Positions 19,101 through 28,717 of a stretch of DNA of 64,000 bases are shown piece after piece; positions within the stretch are counted from its first letter, which is position 1, and every line of letters begins with the position of its first letter. This stretch comes from Axinella damicornis. Lineage: Eukaryota; Porifera; Demospongiae; Axinellida; Axinellidae. Made by a program: the position numbers and the translations under genes. Location: contig OZ007506.1 in NCBI GenBank assembly GCA_963931865.1, positions 10,975,301 to 11,039,300 of the forward strand, written 5' to 3'. The notes under the pieces were generated by a model, which worked only from the letters and a program-made list of their open reading frames with translations, had not been told where the DNA came from and searched no databases.

Positions 19101-21691
19101 GCTGTGCGCGAGGGCGGAGAGGGTCTAGCAAACATTGCACTTGTATTCTCATCGATCCATCCTACATAAAGTGTTTTCCGTATACGTTCCGTAATGTAGC
19201 CATATTTTAGGGTCTGGGTGCAGCTCCCATCTAGACCTGTGACCTTGACCTCCAGGACCGTGAGCGGGAGAGCAAGAGTGTGACAGGGGGAGTCAACTGG
19301 TGTGAGTTTATGGCTGTACTCAACCGTCTCACTGCTGCAGAGGTGAACTATTTCTCGGTGTCTTTTGTGGAACGATCCTGGTCCAGTTTCCGTATTGGCA
19401 GAAAAGAGGTAGACACTGTTAAACTAGCAGAATGTATAACATTGTGGGGCGAGCCTGAGCGAGTGCATGCATATGCAGCATGCATGTCACTCATTCGAAT
19501 GTAACTCAGGCTGTAGAATTGCAGCACAAGAACTGTATGAACAGTACATGATGATCATGTATACATGCGGCAGCAGATGAAAGCACTCGCTGTCTTCAGA
19601 GAGCAGAGGTAGCTACGTAGGTCTACGAGTCAGTGACTTCAACACGGTGAGCAACCGTGCAGCCGCAAGTCGCGATCAGTGAACTTGTAGCTAGCTAGAC
19701 CAGTCCGAAGTCGCACTTTCGCAGTCTTTGTTGTCGTGCGGTAGCACGCATCGCTGTATCCATTGAAGAGGTAGACTCGTGAGTGGTCTCCGTCCCTGTT
19801 GTAGCCATCCAAGGAGTACACGGTTCATGATTCGTGCCTCTCAGATTAACTAACTCGATGAGTGAGCACATGTGAATTATCATGATGCAAGAAACTTTCA
19901 GTTATTTGCAGAAGCGTTTATTTACGGTACAATGTACACATACATATACAGACATACAGACACGGTTTCCGTTTTACATGTCTATGTGGGGCTCACCAAG
20001 TACGTTGGTGGTCACTCACAGAGGTTCTTAAACCTAACAATCCACCGGACTGCATACCAGCTCCCTCCCTCCCTCCCTCCCTCCCTCCCTCCCTCCCTCC
20101 CTCCCTCCCTCCCTCCCTCCCTCCCTCCCTCCCTCCCTCCCTCCCTCCCTCCCCCCCCCCCCTCCCTCCCCCCCTCCCTCCCTCCCTCCCTCCCTCCCTC
20201 CCTCCCTCCCTCCCTCCCTCCCTCCCTCCCTCCCTCCCTCCCTCCCTCCCTCCCTCCCTCCCCCTCCCTCCCCCTCCCTCCCTCCCTCCCTCCCTCCCTC
20301 CCTCCCTCCCTCCCTCCCTCCCTCCCTCCCTCCCTCCCTCCCTCCCTCCCTCCCTCCCTCCCTCCCTCCCTAAACCTTTTCTCCCTGACTACATGTACCT
20401 CCCCAGCCCCTGAAGACAATCTATGAGGGTCTGATCCAGGACCTGCGCAAGGTCCACGAGGTGTACTACCATGGCAGGGGAGGGACTGATTATTCTTGGG
20501 AGAGGAAAATGACTGAACTTGTCTCTCACATCATGGAGTATGTTGCTGCCAAGAGAGACATGACTGACTTGTATCTTCCCCTCTTCCAAATAAATTGAAA
20601 AAATGTTCACAAGGAAACATGTTCATTAGTCCCTGTATGTCTGTACGTAACCCTGGAGGAAACCACCTTTGTTGAACCATGCACTCTTGCTCCTATGCAC
20701 TAGTGACTTCCTCACCAACCTCCTTGACTGCCACCCAGCTACATTCACTTTGACCAGGTGGAAGGGTGTCTCCTTGACTACCGTAAAATGGAGAAGTACC
20801 TCCGGGATATGAACGAGAGGTACAAGGACAGCTTCCAGCACCCCTTCCTGAAACCCATCAAGACCACATTTATGTAGGTAGCAGTGGTTTCATGTAATAG
20901 CAATGCTGTGCAAGTGTCAAGGGGGGTGGGACAAGGTCTGTACGCACGTGGTACAATCAAAATTCCATAGCTATAGTGCACAATAATGTGCAAGAAGTAT
21001 GCGGAATTAGCAGACTAGTAACAGCTCTAGCGCTGACTTATCGCTGGGGTTTGATCGCTTTATTGACTTCCTACCTGATGCTAAACACTTGAGTGCGGTC
21101 GACAAGTCTGCATTTGCTGATATTCTCGGTGAGTGCACGCGGTCACTTACATAACTGCTCAGTACAGGCATGTAGTAGTGTGTAGTGGCTTATACCCAGT
21201 TCGGTCACAGTCTTTGCATGGAGGTTACTCTTCAGGATGCATTGAAAGCGCATGCGCAATGCAGCCTTCTTCCACAGAGAAAAGCAGTAGAACGACTTTG
21301 CATTACGTCATACAAACAGTGATTCTCTTTTCATGGCTCCAGTGAGTAGCATGTGAATGAGCATGGTAGTACTGCTGCTACCATTGATTGCATACACACA
21401 TAAAAGTAACACACACCACACCCATTACATACCACTCATACATAATTGTACATGTCTACACACATGAACACAAACATTCACATGCACACATCAGGAGGGA
21501 GGTAGGAGTACTATTAGACCTCCTCCATGCCCAGCAATACATCTCTGAGTGGCAGTTCCTCCCTGCCATCCTGGCCATCCAGGCCTCACACAACAAGCTG
21601 TCCATATGGAATGGAGTGGTACCCCTTGGGAGCCAAGTGAGTGTCATGTGACTATCATGTGAGTATCATGTGAGTCGTGGAACACATTGTC

Positions 21692-21746
<55 letters not shown>

Positions 21747-24700
21747 CATACATTGTATATACACACAGGGTGACCACAGTAGCAAACAGGTCAAGTCCAT
21801 GCGTTCCTCTCGGCAGCAGTACTCCCCTCCTCCACAGAATGCTCCCTACCTCTACAAGTGGCTCTGCAAGTTCCATGTAGCGTTGCTGGCCAAGGTTTGT
21901 CAAAACTTCAAAGCTGTCTATGTCCATTTCGTTTCTCACCCTGTAAGAGGGAAGAGCACACCATGCATGCACACTGCTTAGCTTGCAGGATCACCCTTAT
22001 AGGACCTGGTGCATGTGTAACTTGGTGCATTTCAGGTGACCAATATGAACGTTGATAAATTTCTCAATCTTATGGGATCAGCCGTTGTTTTGCCCTGGCA
22101 ACATATGGGTGTTGATCGAGTGTGGTTCCTCCTGGAGGATCTGTTCCAGACAAAGCAACTCACAGACTACTAGTTTCATCTCGCTTTATGGGGCTTTTGA
22201 AAGCTAATGTGGTGTTCTAGTAGGAAGAGACTATCTGTGTGATAATGCCTGCACTTCTAAGAGGTAAGGCATGTTCATATACATGCAAGCTATGGGAATG
22301 GGTGCTCGTGTATATGGGAATGGGTGAGGATAGGTAATTAATCTTTTGCATTCTTGACAGAGGATAGGTTAGCGTTTAGCTATTAGTGTGTATGGGCCTA
22401 TGCATGGTGTGGGAATGCGTACTGGTGTATTTCAGTATGCATGCTGTGGGAAGGGGTGCTCCTGTATATAATATTATGTCCTTATGCAAGCTGTGGGAAT
22501 GGGTGCACATGTAATACATGATTGTATATGTGGGTATGTAAGCTGTGGGAATGGGTGCTTGTGTATGACTGTGTGCATGCTATGAGAAGCGTGCTTGTGT
22601 ATATATGGATGCTGTGGGAATGGGTGCTTGTGTATGGTTGAATGTTTGCTGTGGGAATGGGTGCTCATGTAAGGCCGTATGCATGATGTGATGCTGTGGG
22701 AATGACTGCCCTGTTTACAAGAAGATGCATGGAAGTGCAGAGAATATAACCTTGTTAGTGATGCACTGATATCGTCTTATACCGATATTCCGATATATAC
22801 CAACAGATATCTGCCAATACCGATAACCAATCCGATATTGTAAGTTCTCATGTTTGCCTCAAATCTTTCGCTGCAAACAGCAAACTTTAGACCGAATAGA
22901 ACTCCCAAATAGGCGATGTCTCTTCTTCCCTCCACTCGCCATTCTACAACAAACATTGCGCTGACAATGCTAGCACGTGGTTATGCAATGCGCATGCGCC
23001 ATTTATCGGCCGAGTTATCGGTGAATCTACCGATGCAGATACCCCCAGGAAGGTCATTATCGGCCCAATACCAATAACCGATCCGATTATCAGTGCATCA
23101 TTAAACCTTGTTGTGTTGTACTAGATACTAACAGCCCGTTTACACTACACCGAGATGGGCGGATTCGCTCCAGTACGGCGCAGATCGATTTGGGAGGTGC
23201 GTTTGCACTACGCTGCATGAGTGCTCAATGTAGATGTGGTTCAGGGTCAAAGTTCATGATTAGTCACATGCCCAGACCATATCCTCACGAGACTAATCAT
23301 GTCTGATATACAACACCCCTAGTCTCGAAACCAGACCCTTCGTGGTCTGGTTTTGATACTATTGGCAACCGTCACTCCCCCTACCAACGGGTTCGATTCT
23401 GTTTACACTTGGGGCGAGAGCGCGGACCCAGTTTGATAGAGTTTGGTGGTCCAGTACAGAGTGGATTGGGGCTCTTCAGTTCGTATTTACATTACGAGGT
23501 AATTCGAACCAGTTTGAGTTGTGTCGATCCAGATCACTATAGTGTCAACGGGCTGTAAAAGATTAAACGTCATGCATGCATTATTTTGCAATGGCATCTG
23601 AGTTGCACACTTCTCATAAATGTTTGTCCTATGCACTACTGTGACCTGGGGTTACTGTTGGTTGTGTCCATCTGTCTGTGTAGGACAAATTTAAGTTCTG
23701 TGGAACTATTCTCTTGCCCCGCAGCTGACTTTGTATTTTCATAAGGTTCTGACTGAGAACGCCTCTGTGTACGACATGAAGCACCTCTCTGGCAAGCTGG
23801 ACACTGATTTCGTCTCCAGGTAGCTCTAGAGCTGCATGGTACCTCAAGAGGCTATCAATTTCCATCTCCCTCACCATCCGTTCTTCCCTCCACTCTCCTC
23901 ACCACCCGTTTTTCCCTCCACTCCCCCCCTCCACAAAACGTCTTCCCATAATATTATACACACATGCACCTGCATGCACATATTTATGTACGTATGCACA
24001 CACAATACACCCACACATCACACACCGCACCCACACCATGCATGCACACGTGCAGTCTCTTCTCCCTCATTCGTCAGACGCCTGCAATTTGCTGTTGCTT
24101 GATGTTTGACAGCAATGGAATTCCTGACTTCAAGGGACCCAAATATCACTTTCCCGACTCCCCAGCCCCCTCCCTCACCGGCATCCACTCCTATCCCATT
24201 ATGATATCATTGCCTTATGTGAGTGTGCGAGGGTGTGTAGAGGTGTGTGCATGTGTGTGTGTGAGGGTATGTATTATGGGTGTGTATACATGTGTATGAG
24301 GTACGTGGCTGTACATGTGTGTGAGGTGTGTGTGTGTGTGTGTGTGTTTGTGGGTGTGTGTTAGTGTGCTTGTTTGTTGTGCGTGTGTGTGTCTGAGGGT
24401 GTGCACATGTGAGTGAGGTGTATGAGTATCCGTGTGTGTGAGGATGTGAGAGCTTCTCGTCTACTCTCCTCTAGGACTTTGACTTCCACCATCATCGTCC
24501 CAACATTGTGAGCATGGTGATGAGTAAAGGTCCCCAGCTCAGTAGCAGCCCCCAGCTGGTGTCCCAGCATGATGAGGTAAGAGCTTGTGGGTGAGGTGTG
24601 TGAGATGAAATTGTTCGGGTGAGGTGTGTGAGATGAAATTGTTTGGGTGAGGTACATGTACATTTGTCGAGATGAGGATATGTGGGTGAGGTGAGGTGAG

Positions 24701-26307
24701 GTTATGCAGGTGAAGTGTGTGAGATGAGGGTGTGTGGGTGAGTGTGTGAGATGAGGGTGTGTGGGTGGGTGTGTGAGATGACAGTGTGCAGTGAGGTGTG
24801 TGTGTGCACAGTGTGCAGGTGAGGTGTGTGGGTAAGGTGTGTAATTAAGATGAGGGTGACTGGGTAAGGTGTGTGAGATGAGCTCAGATAAGTGGGTGGT
24901 GTGTGAGATGAGGGTGTGTGGGTTGGTGTATGAGGCTGTGTGTATGGGTAGCTAGGTGTGTGAGATGAGGGTTGCACTGCCGGCCGGCGGCGTATGTGAG
25001 ATAGGGTGTGTGCGAGATGAGGGTATGTGGGTGAGATGTGTGAGTTAAAGGTGGGTGAAATAAGGGTGTGGGGGAGAGGAGGGTGTGTGCCGACTGTGGT
25101 ATTGATGAATTTGGTGTAATGTGTTCAACTGTGTGCATGTTTTACTGACACCTTAAACACTATAGTTCGATCTGCCGTATACACATAGTTTCTTGCAACA
25201 TCTCTTTTCCTTGCCAAACACACACACACACACTCATAGAAGCTACACTGCACCTACTACATGACACAGGTGGATCTTCGTGTCACTCTAGTTGCCATCT
25301 CCACCTACCGGGGACGAGACAAAGACACCAAGACCATCGCCCTTCTGACAGGTGAGCTGCCTCCAGCACCCACACTGCATGTGCATACACTGGCTTTGTT
25401 GATCTCTCACTGTTCCATGATGTTTAGCTCGTTTTTGGCTTGAAGTCGAGGTTGACATTAGTCACTTGAGGTGTGGAGGAGCGCACATACATACTGGGCA
25501 TCAAACATTTTGGTCACCTATATAGAAGTGATTTATAAGTATCACCATAGTACAAAGCTATACCATGAGTTTGTTGACATGGTATATATTGTTACGAGTG
25601 CGAAGCATGCCGAAGGCAACAAACGAGTGATATGTTTCTGGTATAGCTTGGTACTATGGTGATACTGATTTTAAACCTGGAATTTCATTGCACGTTCCTC
25701 TACCAATGAACGTATACCAATTGCGCGTTACCATAGTTTGCGTAGTGACAATATTTTCATTTCTGGTTGCAAACCCTTCGCGTTTGTACAGCAAGCTACA
25801 AACGCTTGGGCAAGAAGGCCTGCGTACCAAGCTCAAGGTGGAACTACGCCGATAACTGGCAGCTGTACGGTCGGTCCATGCCGATAACTGGCAGCTGTAC
25901 GATCCATTTCAAACAGGATGCCCGAGTATACAAATGAGTTCAACCTCAACTTCCGAAAGTATCGAGATGTAAGTCAGCCCTTTTCAGGAGCCCAAAAGGT
26001 AGTCAGTACCAGTACCAGCTAGTCTCTGACATGAAACTATTATCACAGATTTGCTGTAGCGCACATGACTTATAATATGGATTTCTTGCGTGACCTACAG
26101 TACTAATACGGATTTGTCAGGTGACATACAGTACAAAATACGGATTTTTATCAACTGCGCTTGCATACCAATCTTTCCCATTGACTGCTGTACATTTTAA
26201 TTTAGTGAAGTGTATGATAATAATATTATTAATTTTGCATTGCTTCTCCAGATATTGCAACCCAGCTCAGAAACTCACATGTGGTGGCGCTATTGAAACC
26301 CGGCTAG
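16108..26307 (+). CDS. KICS2: KICSTOR subunit 2 homologue (KICS2 / C12orf66 family), 12 exons
   Basis: Exons: 16108-16162, 17691-17815, 19256-19408, 20407-20570, 20739-20873, 21495-21636, 21769-21894, 23725-23819, 24056-24218, 24475-24576, 25240-25351, 26252-26307; 1428 nt, 475 residues (human about 445). In vertebrates KICS2 is part of KICSTOR, which anchors GATOR1 to lysosomes so that amino-acid starvation inhibits mTORC1. Conserved stretches in order: SPEETVLETYFVMLSKFNFD, KTIYEGLIQDLRKV, HPFLKPIKTTF, QQYISEWQFLPAILAIQAS, LYKWLCKFHVALLAKLTLYF, FDSNGIPDFKGPKYHFPDS, SYPIMISLPYDFDFH, TYYMTQVDLRVTLVAI and the terminal VVALLKPG. Exon phases are consistent. Exon 1 (MANASPKKSLRFTSLRPP) is the least certain because that region is not conserved. 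Candidate polyadenylation signal AATAAA at 26536-26541. Confidence 0.88.
16441..16564. repeat. two adjacent hairpin sequences in KICS2 intron 1
   Basis: Hairpin 1 (16441-16512): GTCCCTAAG...AAACC on the left pairs imperfectly with GGTTT...CTTAGGGTAAGGGAC on the right, TA on both sides, MITE-like. Hairpin 2 (16526-16564): CTTCCTGCGACGATTAGT pairs with ACTAATTGTCGCAGGAAG with one mismatch and a 3-nt loop. A (GATA)n run lies nearby at about 16196-16216. Confidence 0.6.
16663..17598. mobile_element. 0.94-kb inverted-repeat element in KICS2 intron 1
   Basis: The left end, AGGCCACTATTTGTTG followed by TTAGTTTCTCATCC, is matched in reverse by GGATGAGAAACTAACG then CAACAAATAGTGGCCT. Subterminal inverted segments ATTATGCCATTATG/CATAATGGCATAATGG are present. 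The interior holds a 140-codon minus-strand frame (16670-17092) with QSYLLDGDYKDGHL, similar in character to segments in the family-D repeats at 19441-19997 and near 27970. I see no clear target duplication. It is not a recognised transposase. Confidence 0.55.
18296..18442 (+). other. candidate in-phase cassette exon in KICS2 intron 2
   Basis: 147 nt, open throughout in the phase-0 frame that would join KICS2 exons 2 and 3, bounded by a CCCCAG acceptor and a GTATGAG donor. The peptide includes DIQITRKPPQFPEEDEPESE and REILMVYRVKNSSQEEIMQW. The surroundings are repeat-like (AGCCCCTCTC motifs nearby), and the homologous human join skips it, so it may instead be a transposon fragment. Confidence 0.3.
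19441..19997. repeat. family D repeat (GGGGCGAGCC termini), copy in KICS2 intron 3
   Basis: Starts ATTGTGGGGCGAGCCTGAGC and ends near GTGGGGCTCACC, an imperfect inverted terminus. The interior minus-strand frame contains YSLDGYNRDGDHSRVYLFNG. Related ends occur at about 17290-17315, 28155-28183, 29331-29355 and 47401. Boundaries are approximate. Confidence 0.5.
20063..20370. repeat. (CCCT)n tetranucleotide repeat, about 310 bp, just before KICS2 exon 4
   Basis: An almost pure CCCT/CCTC array with one C-rich interruption near 20152-20176. It ends 36 bp before the KICS2 exon 4 start (20407), so it is an enormous pyrimidine tract upstream of a 3' splice site. The long proline/serine/leucine frames it generates are not genes. 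Confidence 0.9.
21694..21744. repeat. (CA)n microsatellite before KICS2 exon 7
   Basis: About 50 bp of uninterrupted CA, 24 bp upstream of the exon 7 start (21769), with the acceptor itself reading ACACACAG. Confidence 0.85.
22036..22173 (+). other. candidate alternative 3'-terminal exon of KICS2
   Basis: An acceptor ATTTCAG is followed by 45 open codons and a TAG in the phase that continues KICS2 exon 7. The peptide includes MNVDKFLNLMGSAVVLPWQH and GVDRVWFLLEDLFQTKQL. It would end KICS2 early. No clear AATAAA lies immediately after it, and I cannot name a homologue. Confidence 0.3.
22757..23104. mobile_element. hAT-type MITE with perfect 8-bp target duplication
   Basis: Inverted ends AGTGATGCACTGATA and TATCAGTGCATCATTAA (approximate) surround a 348-bp non-coding core with further CCGATA/TATCGG inverted motifs. 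The 8-bp repeat ACCTTGTT flanks it at 22749-22756 and 23105-23112. An 8-bp duplication and a GATGCACYGATA terminus are typical of hAT elements. Located in KICS2 intron 7. Confidence 0.82.
23132..23555. mobile_element. MITE with 3-bp TAA target duplication
   Basis: Ends CAGCCCGTTTACACTA and TAGTGTCAACGGGCTG are inverted repeats, with TAA on both sides (23129-23131 and 23556-23558). 424 bp, no coding capacity. A 3-bp TWA duplication points to PIF/Harbinger, though CACTA-type transposons also give 3 bp. It lies 27 bp from the hAT MITE. A GTTTACAC...GTGTAAACGGGGCTG segment at about 50810-50980 is possibly related. Confidence 0.72.
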
Positions 26308-28717
26308 TGTGTGTGTGTAGCTGTGTACGTGTGTGTCTGTACATGCTTTGTATAATTATTATAATTATGAATGTCACGAAAAATTAATGTGTTAGAATGT
26401 ATGATACTTGGCACTGAAGGATCATGCATGGCTATTGTGGTGCTACCCTGATATATATCCTTCCACCTGTTGTGGGTTTCACTGCCAAGCTGAAGCTGCC
26501 CTACAATCTTGCTGTTCAAACAACCTAATGCAATGAATAAACTTGGCTGCTCTGTTAGTGAATCTGGCATGCATCTGTGGCTTGTGTAAGTAAATAGTGT
26601 GCATGGTTGCCACTTGAACGGATTACAATACATAATCCAGTTAGGTAACTCACCTTTCAGAATGATGCCTCATATACTCTCCCTTTGTGGATTGCCTCCA
26701 CCAGCTCATGCCAGCCGCATTTCCAGGCCAGCTATATAATTATACTGCTTGCCCCAATTACATTCAGGATACCTCCCCCCCCCCCCCGTCGACACGTTAG
26801 CTATTTGCATACCCCAGGACACAAAATTATGTATTCTACACTGCGCAAAATATTATAGGTACATGCATGCAGAAATATATTGTTACAGAACTGATTATTT
26901 ACAACAGAATACAGAGACTCGGCTAAGCCCCTTGGACAACTTAGCTCATCAAGGGGGTATCAATCAATATACAATACATTAAGATTTTAACTGTACAATA
27001 CAGTGTGTGTATATACTGAACCTCGAACTCCGCGCAGAATGTTTGGGTGTGGCAGCGCGTTGCTCAACTTGACCTTTGACCTGAGTTGCCTTGGTTACAA
27101 AATGTCACCTCTGAAAAGTCACCGCACTTAAACAGGCCTAGGAAGCAACTTCAGGTCCCCTACGGAGTGCACACGCGTGCAGGAGTGGCGGCACTACATA
27201 TTAGTGCAAGTTGGAGGTGCCTAACAGCTTGTATGCCAAAGTTACAGCCATGACTGCGCCCCCTCGCATTCTTGCATAATTATTAATTGTGGCTCTGATC
27301 GTGGCCGACCTCCAAAGGTCACGCGTCACTAGCCTAGTCCCGCCCCACGGACATCCCACTTCTGTTATACACACACAGACAGACAAACACACGTTTAAAA
27401 TCTTCATGTATTGATTAGAAACCTAGTATAATTATATGGGACTTCCACGCACCTTGAATGCGCGCAAGTAATTTATACAGGCACACAGATAGCTACGTGT
27501 AGTGCACATGTACAGGAACATTGAGTTTAATTGTCATATCTTTCCAAGTTGAATCTTCTGAAGTCCTGCAAGTGAATACAATGAGAATTCTGATGATCGA
27601 GTGTAGTTCTGGTGCAGTTCTGAATCAGACCTCATACCCAAAGACTGCACGCAGACATTACAATTACATGTGGCCGGTGCAGCACACAAATTCCTTAGCA
27701 CATACATGACTGTGTAGTGGCATAATTATACTAGCGGAATGCGGCAGGACATTGGATGGCAAGCCTGAGTGAAGTGCATGTGTGTGCAGGACATGCAAGG
27801 AGCAGTTAAGTAAACATACACTCGTGCACATCAGCAATGGTATCGTTTATAGCTGAAGCAGTCTAGCAGGTACGTACGTCACCGGCCATGGTGGTAGGTC
27901 CATGAGCTGTCTGTCTTTGTCAGTGTCACCACCAAGGAGGCAGAATGTTCATGATGCTCTAGCCAATGAATAGGTAGGTCTCCGTCTTTGTTGTCACCAT
28001 CGTCCATCAAACAGGTATAGCTAAACGGTTCACTATTCCTTGCATCGAGGAAGTGCGTAGGGTTTGTTTATTATTGTGCATGTGCAAGTGAAATCTGCAC
28101 GGTAACTGCAAGATCCAACCAACCAAACAAACATACACACGCACAGTGCAATGAAGTCACGCTAGTGTGGGGCTCGCCCCAATAATGACATCATCGTTAC
28201 TTGTGGGCATCATTGGTAGTGGTTGCTACATGTATAGTAACAACACATAAGCATACATGCGACTGTATACAATGATTTACTATCAACCATGCATCCCTAA
28301 ACCCTAAAAATCTTCTGGGTGCATGTAAGAAACAGTACCAGTAATGATGAGATTTCTCACCATAACTCCACACGAACCCCCCTCCCACACACACATACCG
28401 TAGTTGCCGATTATTTCACGAGGCAATAATTTTGTGGTCTAGCCACTAAAAAAGCGACAAATATTTTGCAGAGGGAAATTCCGCTGATTACTTCAGTTCA
28501 CTGCAGAAAAAATTCCACTCAGTAATATTATTTTACTATTGACATGATCACGCTGATGGAGGACGAGTTTGCAATCAATGCATGGCTACCACATTTACAG
28601 CGACATATGGGAAGCAGCTGTCGGGGAAGAGCTACTGTGTGAGCAATAGCTCTGGAACATGCAGGACAGTTATGCCTAGCTGTGGAAACATATTTCGCGC
28701 GTTTAATATTCACGGTC
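26308..28717. other. convergent intergenic region between KICS2 and LCMT1
   Basis: Both genes end here. It holds fragments of family A (head at 26977-27047 and a reversed 5' part at about 27295-27412, minus strand beginning TCAATACATGAAG), a C-run at about 26776-26787, and a family D fragment ending GGGGCTCGCCCCAAT at about 28183. I find no convincing gene. Confidence 0.6.

Noticed and set aside
19872..20426. 184-codon and 135-codon frames of Pro/Ser/Leu or Arg/Gly/Glu
   Set aside because: Pure (CCCT)n microsatellite translation.
21018..21128. Exon-like segment with LGFDRFIDFLPDAKHLSAVD between KICS2 exons 5 and 6
   Set aside because: Its phase does not fit exon 6, and exons 5 and 6 join directly to match the human protein; probably an intronic remnant.
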